Shown here in pieces: positions 10,901 through 18,370 of a stretch of 64,000 bases of DNA. The position numbers and the translations under genes were made by a program. Every line of letters begins with the position of its first letter. Position 1 is the stretch's first letter. The stretch is from Xanthomonas nasturtii (GTDB taxonomy: Bacteria > Pseudomonadota > Gammaproteobacteria > Xanthomonadales > Xanthomonadaceae), in NCBI RefSeq assembly GCF_001660815.1, contig NZ_LYMI01000018.1, positions 1-64,000 on the forward strand. The letters run 5' to 3'. The notes beneath the pieces were generated by a model. The model saw nothing but the letters and a program-made list of their open reading frames with translations, made no database searches and had not been told where the DNA came from.

Positions 10901-12832
10901 ATCCACGCGTGTGACCTCGAAGCGCGCCGTGCCATTCGCATCGGCGCCGTCTTTGTCGTCGAACAACGGGCGCACGCCGACCAAAGCCTTGGCCGGCCAC
11001 AGCACACGCTTGAGGGTGCGGGTGACGGTGCGCCCGCCGGTTTCATACACGCTGCCGGAGACGACCGCGGCAATCGTGCTGACCGGCTTGGCTTCGGCCG
11101 GCAATGCGATGTCTTCGCGCAGGATGCCGTCGCTGCCGAACTCGGTGTCGATCACGTCCTTGGCGTCGCGCGGCAACTCCAGCGTGGGGTCGCCGAAGAA
11201 CCAGCCCGGCAACGATTCGAGCGGATGCTGCTCCACGCTGACCGCCAACTTGGCGGTGAAACGGTTGCCATCGGCCGGCGCGCCGTACAGGTATGCGGCG
11301 TTGGCCACCAGCTTGAACGGCTGCCCTGCACTCAAGGTCTTTTGCGTGCTGTCCAGGTCCAGCTTCATGCGCTCGGGCAGGAACTCTTCCACGCGCACGG
11401 TCATGCCCTGCACGGCGTCCTTGCTGGCCGGGTCGGTGCGGAATTCCACCTGCCAGCGGCCGGTTGGCGCATCGGCCGGAATCTGCTGGGTGAATTCGAA
11501 ATAGCCCTGTTCGCAGGGCTGCAGTTTGGTCTCGCGAAACGTCTTGCCGTCCGGTTGTTTCAGACGCAGGAACACCGGCTGCGGTTTGGTGGGCTTGCCG
11601 TCGTTGTCGCGCAGGATCGCCGACACCCGCATGGTTTCGCCGGGGCGGTACAGATCGCGGCCGGCCCAGGCGAACACGTCGAACCACGCGCCCTGGCGCC
11701 CGGCTACCGCAAATTCGCTCAGATCCAGCGCCGGCTGGTTGAACGGCAACACCGAGATATCGGTCTTGCTGCGCGCAGTCAGCACATGGCCGGCGTCGAG
11801 CGTGTAGTTGAGCAGCGCATTGCCGTTACCGTCGGTGGCGCCCTTGAGGAACAGCTCGCCCTTGGCATCGAGGATGCGCACTTCCACGTTCTTGATCGGC
11901 TCACCGCTCTGCAACGAGGCGGTGTGCACGAACAGCTTGTCCCTGTAGGCGCGCGTGTGCAGGCCGATGTCGCTGACGGTGAAGAACGACGTCTCCTGTT
12001 CGTTCTCGAAGCTGCCGGCGCGCTTGATCACCGCAAAGTACAGGCCAGGCTCCTGCAGCTCCTTGATGTCCTGCGTGGGCAGGTAGGTCAGCACACGCTC
12101 GTTCTGCTTGCCGCCCAGGATGAAACGGTTGACGTACACCGGCTCGGCCAGCTTGGACAGCGGTTGTTTGTCGTTGTATTCGCTCTCCAGCTCCCAGCTG
12201 CCACGACGGCCGCCGCGCTGGAACTGCTGGAAGAACGCCGGAAGCGACTTCTCGCGCACGCGCAGGAACTCGACATCCACTTCCGGCACGTTCACCGACA
12301 CCACCGGCAGGCCGCGGCTCTCGCGTGCCGGCAGCACACTGCCCTGCGAAGCGAACCCGGCCACAGGCTTGAGTTCGCCGGTGTAGACCTTTTGCTTGAG
12401 CGGCTTGCCCAGGCGGCTGCCGTCGGCGGCCAGCAGGTTGGCGTCGACCAGAACCGTATAGTCCTTGGCCGCTTCCACGTACGGATAGCGCAGCGTCTTG
12501 CCGTCCTCGGACAGCGACCAGCTGCTGTCGCCGGTGCCGACCTTTTCTTCGAAGCGCACCAGCGCATCGAAATCCTGCGTACCCACCAGCGGACGCGAAA
12601 ATTCCAGCGCCAACGACAGGCCGTCGCCGGTCTGGTCGGGATAGGCACGCGCCAACGCAAACCCGGTGATGGCCTGCTTGTCGGCCTTGATCGCCTCGCC
12701 GCTGGCGGCAGGCAGCTGCCCGCTTTCGTTGCGCTTGCACGCCACCGCGCCGATCGCCACGGTCAGCAACACCACCCACAGCAGCATGCGCCGCGTGCCC
12801 GACCGCATCATCCGTGATCCCTGGCTGTCCAT
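7910..12832 (-). CDS. yfhM: Bacterial alpha-2-macroglobulin lipoprotein (YfhM-like)
   Basis: A very large protein of about 1,640 residues of the bacterial alpha-2-macroglobulin family, thought to trap invading proteases in the periplasm through an internal thioester. The N-terminus has a hydrophobic stretch ending GAVAC (Cys about residue 32), a plausible lipobox for inner-membrane anchoring. MG-type beta domains occupy the first two thirds. The thioester motif is intact: GCAEQ with Cys near residue 1165 (codon at 9338-9340), followed by the helical thioester domain. It is the size of E. coli YfhM. YfhM works with PBP1C, which repairs the wall after a breach; here the two genes share a strand but are separated by three other loci. 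The ATG at 12832 is used; ATG 12811 is an alternative. Confidence 0.92.
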   Translation of the reverse strand: MDSQGSRMMRSGTRRMLLWVVLLTVAIGAVACKRNESGQLPAASGEAIKADKQAITGFALARAYPDQTGDGLSLALEFSRPLVGTQDFDALVRFEEKVGTGDSSWSLSEDGKTLRYPYVEAAKDYTVLVDANLLAADGSRLGKPLKQKVYTGELKPVAGFASQGSVLPARESRGLPVVSVNVPEVDVEFLRVREKSLPAFFQQFQRGGRRGSWELESEYNDKQPLSKLAEPVYVNRFILGGKQNERVLTYLPTQDIKELQEPGLYFAVIKRAGSFENEQETSFFTVSDIGLHTRAYRDKLFVHTASLQSGEPIKNVEVRILDAKGELFLKGATDGNGNALLNYTLDAGHVLTARSKTDISVLPFNQPALDLSEFAVAGRQGAWFDVFAWAGRDLYRPGETMRVSAILRDNDGKPTKPQPVFLRLKQPDGKTFRETKLQPCEQGYFEFTQQIPADAPTGRWQVEFRTDPASKDAVQGMTVRVEEFLPERMKLDLDSTQKTLSAGQPFKLVANAAYLYGAPADGNRFTAKLAVSVEQHPLESLPGWFFGDPTLELPRDAKDVIDTEFGSDGILREDIALPAEAKPVSTIAAVVSGSVYETGGRTVTRTLKRVLWPAKALVGVRPLFDDKDGADANGTARFEVTRVDADGKPQPAKGLKVTLVRELRDYHWNYTDNHWDYDFTRRFENKDTRTLDVGSVNAKIDFPVEWGEYRLDVFDPASGLTTRYPFRAGWSWNDENRGLDARPDKVKLALDKTGYRAGDTLKVTLTPPHAGKGVLLVESDKLLYVQDIDVKPGSTFEIPVTEAWERHDVYVTALVFRGGSAPSKITPARAVGVAYVPMDRKARRVAVGLSAPKQMRPEQPLPVTVSVPELAGKAAHVTISAVDVGILNITRFPVPDANAQFFAQRRLGTDAYDIYGRVIESFEGASGKLKFGGDMALEALPQAKRPTARVQTVDLFSGSVTLDARGNARVQLPVPDFNGTLRVSALVYSNTRYGNRDMETIVRAPILAEASMPRVMAPGDRSTVTLDVQNFTGKPGEFNVRVEGIGPLAIAEAARSVKLGVDAKQTLSFPLSATEGYSVAKVRVRVDGNGFKVDRSYELPVRAGWPQVLRAQTRVLDPLAPITLDSGFADGLMSGSVTARMVVSALPPIPFASALQGALEYPYGCAEQTTSKGYAALLLDDATAKALGSKGLDAATRRARMEGAFGRLASMQIASGHFSMWGDDGYINPGLTPYIAEFLLDAKDAGFAVPDNVLQKALNRLSEDLLSGGNEFYGQDRRDNLKFANQAWSGYVLARVNRAPLGTLRALYDNQRDKALTGLSLVHLGIALSLQGDTKRGDAAIKAGFAKDSSERPPYFADYGSAIRDDALMMALLHERGLSKPEYDTRAVALGRALDARRATGWLWLSTQEQVALARLGKALMVGQGKQVSGSLTIGDAVQQIAPARVFGRSFDSAALARGVQFAPQGEAPMYASLEVAGIPRSAPEPDTRNLSVERSWYTTDGKPWTPRPLKEGEALIVRVIITANTSMPDALLTDLLPAGLEIENFNLGDAKQWADVVVDGIGISERSSAADVKHEEFRDDRYVAALALSSGSKAQVYYLVRAVTPGTYTVPPSLVEDMYRPDLRGVGRSTPATMTVVQP

Positions 12833-13043
12833 TCGTGCTACCCCATGACTGAGGACGCAAGTATAGCGATGCCGTTCACGTCACCGATGGTGGCATGGGA
12901 GGACGCAGCGACTTGCCGATGGGCGGCGATGATGCGCCACCGGGCCAGCGCTGCGATGGCACCTGCGTGCCCGACCGACGGTGAGCGCAGTGGTTTGACG
13001 CCGGTCCATGGCAGATCGCTGAGTTGCGGCTTGGCTGCAGGGC

Positions 13044-13145
13044 CCTTGCCCGCCCACCATCGCGGGACACGCCGCAAGTACGTCCCTGTAGGCTCTTACG
13101 CGGCATCCATGCCGCGTAAGGTCCCGCGATGGTGGGCGTGCAAGG
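13044..13145 (-). repeat. Palindromic intergenic element, copy 1
   Basis: About 102 bases with long arms: CGCCCACCATCGCGGGAC at 13051-13068 is matched by its exact reverse complement at 13121-13138, and the pairing extends outward through CCTTGC/GCAAGG with one mismatch. Inside is a second hairpin, TTACGCGGCATCCATGCCGCGTAA. The core (GAGCCTACAGGGACGTACTTGCGGCGTGTCCCGCG read on the minus strand, in pieces) matches copy 2, which lies in the opposite orientation. No coding capacity; this is a MITE/REP-like structure. Confidence 0.7.
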
Positions 13146-13286
13146 ACCAGTCAAGATGGTCGGTGTGCAGGGCGCAAACAGGGCATGGCGTGCATTGTTC
13201 GGATGATGGTGCGTCCAACAAACGTTCCATCACAAGCAGAGCAACAAGCAGGCGTTCAACAAAGCAACCGACGCATTTTCTGGTGC

Positions 13287-13385
13287 GGTGTCCTCGCCGA
13301 TTGCGGGACCGTGTGGCGGCATGGATGCCGCCACCGAGCCTACAAGGATGTACTTGCGGCGTGTCCCGCGAGCGGTGAGGACACC
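13287..13385 (+). repeat. Palindromic intergenic element, copy 2
   Basis: About 99 bases related to copy 1 but inverted with respect to it. The arms are GGTGTCCTCGCC...GCGGGAC and GTCCCGCGAGCGGTGAGGACACC. The inner hairpin is GGCGGCATGGATGCCGCC and the shared core contains GAGCCTACAAGGATGTACTTG. Outer arms differ from copy 1 while the core and symmetry are kept, which suggests compensatory changes that preserve the fold. Confidence 0.7.
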
Positions 13386-13489
13386 GTGCGCACGACCAAC
13401 CAGGCTTTTGACTGCATCCCAAAAGTACGGCCAATGAAACCACTGCGCTCGCCACCAAGCCGGCGCTCACCACATTTTGACAGTCACTC

Positions 13490-14491
13490 CTAGCGCAACT
13501 GCAGCACCGTACGCATGTATAGGTCGATCAGCGCCGGTTTGTCCGCGCGCAAACAGGCCTGCACGTTCGGCGTGCCCGCGCCTTCGCGCGTGTACCCCTG
13601 CGCATCCACATCCAGATGCAGCGGCGTGGTCGGGCACAAGCGCGGATCCAGCAACCAGGCGACCGGCACCACGTCGAACACGGTCGGGGTGGCGCTGGCC
13701 CAGGGCTGGTCGGTAGTGCGCCACTGGTAATAGAGCTGGGTCAGTGCGTCAGTCAGGCCGTCGCCATGGGCGAACAAGGCGATGCGCTCGGGTTCTTCCA
13801 GCGTGATCTGGGTGGCGTCCAATGGCAGCAGCACGATCGGTACACCAGCCGCGAACACACGTTGCGCGGCCGAGACATCGGAGAGGATGTTGTACTCCGG
13901 CGCCGGTACGCTGGCCGGCCGATAGGCAGACTTGCCGTAACCCACCCGCACCGAGCCGCCCATCGCCACGATGCGCTTGAGCTTGGCAAAGCCGGCCGGG
14001 TCGCGCTGCTGCGCCAACGCCGCATCGGTCATCGGCCCCAATACCAGCAAGGTGACTTCGCCCGGATGCCGGCGCGCCTGCTGCAGGATCATTGCCGCCG
14101 CATCCGGCAGCTTGCCGGGCAACTGTCCCTTGGCGGCCCAGCGTGCCTGGCTGAAGGCAATGCTGCTGGTCGTGCGTGCACCCACCGCCAATGGAATCTC
14201 GCTGCGCCCGGCCTGCTGCAACAAGCGCTGCAACAGTTGCGCACGCAACGAGGTGTCGCCCCATGCCGATGCGATGCCCAGCACCTGCAACTGCGGGCTG
14301 CGCAACAGCAGCCCCAGCGCAAACGCATCGTCGATGTCGTCGCCAATGTCGGTGGAGACCACCAGCAGCCCGGTGGCCGTGGGCGGTTGCGCGGCCTGCG
14401 CTGTCGTCACCGCAGCCGCCTGCGCCTGGGCCACGGCAGCCGCGCAGCACAGCCCCGCAGTCAACCACGCATTTCGAATGATCCGCCGCAT
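13490..14491 (-). CDS. Exported inosine/uridine-preferring nucleoside hydrolase
   Basis: An IUNH-family enzyme of about 333 residues that cleaves the N-glycosidic bond of ribonucleosides. The start at ATG 14491 has a strong AGGAGG just upstream and gives a signal peptide (MRRIIRNAWLTAGLCC... AQAQA), so the enzyme is periplasmic, unlike the usual cytosolic forms. The calcium-binding motif is STDIGDDIDDAFALG, a variant of the DTDxGxDD consensus. IVAMGGSV and PAPEYNILSDVSAAQRVF follow (the family's AEFN region). It lies downstream of a TonB-dependent receptor on the same strand but past a terminator, so it may be transcribed separately. Together they suggest nucleoside scavenging. Confidence 0.85.
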   Translation of the reverse strand: MRRIIRNAWLTAGLCCAAAVAQAQAAAVTTAQAAQPPTATGLLVVSTDIGDDIDDAFALGLLLRSPQLQVLGIASAWGDTSLRAQLLQRLLQQAGRSEIPLAVGARTTSSIAFSQARWAAKGQLPGKLPDAAAMILQQARRHPGEVTLLVLGPMTDAALAQQRDPAGFAKLKRIVAMGGSVRVGYGKSAYRPASVPAPEYNILSDVSAAQRVFAAGVPIVLLPLDATQITLEEPERIALFAHGDGLTDALTQLYYQWRTTDQPWASATPTVFDVVPVAWLLDPRLCPTTPLHLDVDAQGYTREGAGTPNVQACLRADKPALIDLYMRTVLQLR

Positions 14492-14511
14492 GCATCTCCT
14501 CCTGCCGCCAT

Positions 14512-14544
14512 AAAAAAAAACCGCCGGCATGATCGCCGGCGGTT
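14512..14544 (-). terminator. Rho-independent terminator of the TonB-dependent receptor gene
   Basis: On the minus strand ACCGCCGGC (loop GATCAT) GCCGGCGGT is followed by a run of nine T. The hairpin arms are at 14521-14528 and 14536-14543, and the T-tract is at 14513-14520. It sits 26 bases past the receptor stop codon and just upstream of the nucleoside hydrolase start. Confidence 0.9.
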
Positions 14545-14569
14545 CGATGGTGCTACACCACAACGCCGA

Positions 14570-16786
14570 TCAGAAGTTGGCGCGGAACTGCGCGCCTACG
14601 ATGCGCGGGTCGTTGATGAAGCCGGTGAGGTTGTTGAAGTCGATCGCGCCGGTCACGCGGATCTGGTTGGTGCAGTTGCGGCAGAACACCGACAACTCGT
14701 ACGCACCCGCGCCCCAGTTGTAACCGATCTTGGCGCCGCCCTCGACCAGCGGCTGGCCGGTGAATTCCTTGGAGTCGTACAGGAAGAAATTCACTTCGCT
14801 GCGGTACGACCAGTCGGTGTAGAAGAACAGCTCGCCGTCGTTGCCCATCGGGATGCCGTAACGCAGCGTGGCGTTGGCCATCCACTTGGACGCCTGCGGC
14901 AGGTCGTTGCCGTCGATCAACGCGTTGCCGGCCGCATTGAGCGGGTCGGTCACGGTGCAGGTACGGCACACGCCCACCGACAGGGCCGGGTCGTCGATGC
15001 GGGTCCAGTTGTAGGCACCGCCGGCGGTGACGCGCAGATTCTGGGTGAGCAGCGCTTCGAAGTCGAACTCGGCGCCGCGCCCCTTGGTCTTGTCGGCATT
15101 GAGCAGACGCACGTCGTTGGAAACGCCGCCCACTGCGGTGAGCTGCTGGTTCTTGACGCGGAAATCGTAGATGTCGAAGCTCAGACGCGCGCGGTTGTCG
15201 AACAGGTCCGACTTGATGCCGACCTCGAACGAATCCACCGTCTCCGGCTCGGCCACGGTCAGCGGCGCGGTGTCCGAGGGCACGCCGAAGCTGGCGCCAC
15301 GGAAGCCGCGTGCCGCACGTGCGTACACGTTGACGTCGTCGTTGATGGAGAACGTTGCGGCCAAATCGCCTGTGACCTTGGAGTTGTCGGTCTCGCCGCT
15401 GGATGGCTCGACCAGGGTGACGCGGTCCAGCGCCAGCACGTCGAAGGTCTTCTTGTCGTAGGTGTAGCGGATGCCGGCGCGCAGGTTCAGGCGGTCGGTG
15501 GCCGCGTAGTTCAACGAGCCGAATGCCGCCCACGAGGTGTTGCGCTGGCGGGTCAGCTGGTAGCTGGCCAGGTCGCCGCCGCTGAAGGTGTTGTAGGTGT
15601 AATTTTCGCCTTCCACATCGTCGTGGAAGTAGTACAGGCCGGCCTGCCAGTTGAGCGGGCCTTCGTACTGCGATTCGGCACGCAGCTCCTGGCTGTACTG
15701 GTCCAGGCTCTTGATGCCGCCGGCGGTTTCCACCGGGAACGGAATCACGCCCGGGCCGGACGGCGGCGCGAACACCGCGCCGAAGCCGCCGTCGATGTCG
15801 CCACGGCTGTAGTACTTGCCGATGCCCTCATACGCGGTGATCGAGTGCAGCGCGATGTCGCCCAGGTCCCAGGTCAGGTTGGCGCTGCCGCCGTAGGTCT
15901 GCAGTTCCTGGTTGTTGGCGCCGTCGATGAAGGATTTTTCTTCGTCGAAACCGTCCACCAGCTGATTGGTGCCGGGCTGGATGATGTTGGCGCGGAACAG
16001 CCGCGCAGTGCCGTCCAGATGGCGCGCATGCGCGTTGAACAACGCACTGAAATCGTCGCTGGCCTGGTACAGCAGCTGCAGGCGCACGGCCGAATCGGTA
16101 TAGCCTTCCAGATCGCGGCCATCGCGGTTTTCCACCCAATCGTCGCGGCGCTGGCCCAAGGTGGACAGACGCGCTGCCCAGTGCTCGCCCATCGCGATGC
16201 TCAGGCCACTTTCCAGGGTCATGGTGCCGTAGGTGCCGTAGGACAGGCTGGCGTAGCCGTCATTGGCGCCGATCGTCGGTTTGACCGAATTGAATTTGAC
16301 CACGCCGGCCGGCGTATTGCGGCCGAACAACGTGCCCTGCGGGCCGCGCAGCACTTCCAGGCCTTCCAGATCGAAGATCGGGAAGCCCTTCAGGAATGCG
16401 TTTTCCTGGACCACGTCGTCATAGATCAACGACACCGGCTGCGAGGCGTAGGTATTGAAGTCGGTGTTGCCGTAGCCGCGGATATACACGCGCGGGAACA
16501 CACGGCCGTTGGATGATTCGATATTGAGGCTGGGCGCCTTGCCGGCCAGCACGCGGATATCCGAGCCGCTGGTGGAGATGGCATCCAGAAATTCCGGACG
16601 CAACACCGAGGCGGACACCGGCACGTCCTTGGAGTCTTCCGAGCGGCGCTCGACCGTGACCTTGACCGCATCCAGACGCACCACACCGTCGTCACTGGGC
16701 GCCTGCTGGGCGGCGGCGTAAAGCGGAAGAAGGGAAGCGACGGCAACGGCGAGCGCGCTGATCTTGAGCGACCGGCTGGCGGACAT
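14570..16786 (-). CDS. TonB-dependent outer-membrane receptor
   Basis: A 738-residue outer-membrane receptor with a signal peptide (MSASRSLKISALAVAVASLLPLYAAAQ). A TonB-box-like stretch follows (RLDAVKVTVERR), then a plug domain (VYIRGYGNTDFN, LEVLRGPQGTLFGRNTPAGVV). A 22-strand-type barrel ends in RANF with a terminal aromatic residue. GGAG lies eight bases before the ATG. It is complete and has its own terminator. The substrate is unknown. The periplasmic nucleoside hydrolase downstream suggests nucleosides or related compounds, while LRGPQGTLFGRN-type receptors elsewhere carry siderophores, sugars or vitamins. About 290 bases upstream (16787-17072) should hold its promoter; I saw no clear operator there. 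Confidence 0.9.
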   Translation of the reverse strand: MSASRSLKISALAVAVASLLPLYAAAQQAPSDDGVVRLDAVKVTVERRSEDSKDVPVSASVLRPEFLDAISTSGSDIRVLAGKAPSLNIESSNGRVFPRVYIRGYGNTDFNTYASQPVSLIYDDVVQENAFLKGFPIFDLEGLEVLRGPQGTLFGRNTPAGVVKFNSVKPTIGANDGYASLSYGTYGTMTLESGLSIAMGEHWAARLSTLGQRRDDWVENRDGRDLEGYTDSAVRLQLLYQASDDFSALFNAHARHLDGTARLFRANIIQPGTNQLVDGFDEEKSFIDGANNQELQTYGGSANLTWDLGDIALHSITAYEGIGKYYSRGDIDGGFGAVFAPPSGPGVIPFPVETAGGIKSLDQYSQELRAESQYEGPLNWQAGLYYFHDDVEGENYTYNTFSGGDLASYQLTRQRNTSWAAFGSLNYAATDRLNLRAGIRYTYDKKTFDVLALDRVTLVEPSSGETDNSKVTGDLAATFSINDDVNVYARAARGFRGASFGVPSDTAPLTVAEPETVDSFEVGIKSDLFDNRARLSFDIYDFRVKNQQLTAVGGVSNDVRLLNADKTKGRGAEFDFEALLTQNLRVTAGGAYNWTRIDDPALSVGVCRTCTVTDPLNAAGNALIDGNDLPQASKWMANATLRYGIPMGNDGELFFYTDWSYRSEVNFFLYDSKEFTGQPLVEGGAKIGYNWGAGAYELSVFCRNCTNQIRVTGAIDFNNLTGFINDPRIVGAQFRANF

Positions 16787-17072
16787 GGGGAGAACTCCGG
16801 ATTCTGGTGGCGGGGCGGCCCGGCCTGCGTGCCGCGGCGCAACAGAATTAACACGATTTACACAAATATGGCAGAACCCGTACGAAAAAGTGTCCAGAAT
16901 TTAGGAAAGCGTTCGAATTAATGCAACACGCCGGCGCAATTTGTGCGCTGGGACATACAGAGTCTCAGTCAGCGATGCTTGCAACATGTGGCGCCTGGGC
17001 GGGAGCGTGGCGGCAATCCTGATCGCAAACTATCGTCGTTCACCCAAACATCGAGCGCCCAACCAGTGCCGC

Positions 17073-18272
17073 TCACTCAACCTCGACAACGGCACCTGGC
17101 ACCCGCACCCAGCCTTCCATCACGACTCGCGCACTGCGACTCATCAGCGCCTTGGTCACCTGCCACTGCCCGTCGACCAGCTGCGCCTGCGCACCCACCC
17201 GCAACGTGCCGGACGGATGCCCGAAGCGCACCGCCGAGCGCGCCGCGCCGCCGGCAGCCAGGTTGACCAAGGTGCCCGGCACCGCCGCAGCAGTGCCGAT
17301 CGCCACCGCTGCCGTGCCCATCATCGCGTGGTGCAACTTGCCCATCGACATCGCACGCACCAGCAAGTCGATCTCGGCCGCGTGCACCGGCTTGCCGCTG
17401 GATGCGGTGTAGTCGGCCGGCGACGCCACCAAGGCGACCTTGGGCGTGTGCTGACGTGTAGCGGCGTCTTCTATCTTCGCAATCAAGCCCATCCGCACCG
17501 CGCCGTGCGCGCGCAGCGTTTCGAACATGATCAACGCGCGCGGGTCGCCATTGATGGCCTCCTGCAACTCGGTGCCGGTGTAGCCCAGATCGCGCGCGTT
17601 GACGAAGATGGTCGGAATGCCCGCATTGATCAGCGTGGCATCCAGCGTGCCCAGCCCGGGAATCTCCAATCGATCGATGAGATTGCCGGTGGGAAACATC
17701 GCCCCGCCCTCGCCTTCGGCATCATCGGCCGGGTCGAGAAACTCAAGCTGCACTTCGGCCGCCGGAAAGGTCACGCCGTCCAGTTCGAAGTCGCCGGTTT
17801 CCTGCACCTGCCCGTCGGTCATGGGCACATGCGCCACAATCGTCTTGCCGATATTGGCCTGCCAGATCCGCACCGTGGCCACGCCATCGCGCGGCACGCG
17901 TGCGGGATTGATCAAGCCGCTGGCAATCGCGAACGGACCTACCGCCGCCGACAGATTGCCGCAGTTGCCGCTCCAATCCACGAATGCGCTATCGATGGAC
18001 ACCTGGCCAAACAGATAGTCCACATCGTGCCCATCACGCGTACTGGCCGAGACGATCACGCTCTTGCTGGTGCTGGACGTCGCCCCGCCCATGCCATCGA
18101 TCTGCTTGGCATACGGATCCGGGCTGCCGATCACCCGCAGCAACAGCGCATCGCGTGCAGCGCCCGGCTGCTGCGCGGCCGTCGGCAAATCCTGCAGACG
18201 GAAAAACACACCCTTGCTGGTGCCGCCACGCATGTAGGTGGCGGGGATACGGAGTTGGGGAAGATAGGTCAT
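17073..18272 (-). CDS. prpF: 2-methylaconitate isomerase PrpF
   Basis: PrpF, 399 residues, isomerises the 2-methylaconitate stereoisomer made by AcnD so that aconitase can rehydrate it in the 2-methylcitrate cycle. It belongs to the diaminopimelate-epimerase fold. Conserved stretches visible are YMRGGTSKGVFF, GMGGATSSTSKSV, SGNCGNLSAAVGPFA (active-site Cys region) and MGKLHHAMMGTAAVAIG. It is the last gene of the minus-strand prp cluster, 83 bases after acnD, and this gap contains a copy of the GGGAATC-type repeat. The acnD/prpF pair replaces prpD, which is absent here. Confidence 0.94.
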   Translation of the reverse strand: MTYLPQLRIPATYMRGGTSKGVFFRLQDLPTAAQQPGAARDALLLRVIGSPDPYAKQIDGMGGATSSTSKSVIVSASTRDGHDVDYLFGQVSIDSAFVDWSGNCGNLSAAVGPFAIASGLINPARVPRDGVATVRIWQANIGKTIVAHVPMTDGQVQETGDFELDGVTFPAAEVQLEFLDPADDAEGEGGAMFPTGNLIDRLEIPGLGTLDATLINAGIPTIFVNARDLGYTGTELQEAINGDPRALIMFETLRAHGAVRMGLIAKIEDAATRQHTPKVALVASPADYTASSGKPVHAAEIDLLVRAMSMGKLHHAMMGTAAVAIGTAAAVPGTLVNLAAGGAARSAVRFGHPSGTLRVGAQAQLVDGQWQVTKALMSRSARVVMEGWVRVPGAVVEVE

Positions 18273-18370
18273 GGGAGGCCGGGATTGAGGATTAGGGCGG
18301 CGGTGCGATGGCGGCAGCCAGTGCCGTTAGTGCGCTTGCGGTGCAGATCTCGCTTTCAACGAATCTCGAT
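18273..18370. repeat. Repeat of the GGGATT/GGGAATC family at the acnD-prpF junction
   Basis: The gap and the last codons of acnD contain GGCCGGGATTGAGGATTAGGG on the plus strand, then further in CGAATCTCGATTCCCGATTCCCGGCTCTCG. The latter encodes the final residues of AcnD (LESRESGIEIR). The same kind of sequence occurs as a tandem array at 21001-21049 and as short inverted pairs at about 44970-45062 and 45664-45760. Confidence 0.6.

Larger units (their letters stand above)
12833..13489. other. Long intergenic region carrying two palindromic elements
   Basis: About 660 bases separate yfhM and the nucleoside hydrolase. No open frame here has protein-like composition. The notable content is two related palindromic repeats (13044-13145 and 13287-13385), annotated separately. 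The promoter of yfhM should lie at the left end of this stretch. Confidence 0.6.

Noticed and set aside
8108-12817. Very long plus-strand open frame (about 1,569 codons) opposite yfhM
   Set aside because: It is antisense to the well-supported alpha-2-macroglobulin gene. Its composition is rich in His, Arg, Gln and Ala with no domain motifs, as expected of a GC-rich shadow frame.
13616-16516. Plus-strand open frame of about 966 codons opposite the nucleoside hydrolase and receptor genes
   Set aside because: It spans two real minus-strand genes and the terminator between them, and has shadow-type composition.
16787-17072. Search for a PIP box, riboswitch or Fur box upstream of the TonB-dependent receptor
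   Set aside because: I saw AT-rich promoter-like sequence but no convincing TTCG-N16-TTCG, Fur palindrome or riboswitch fold.
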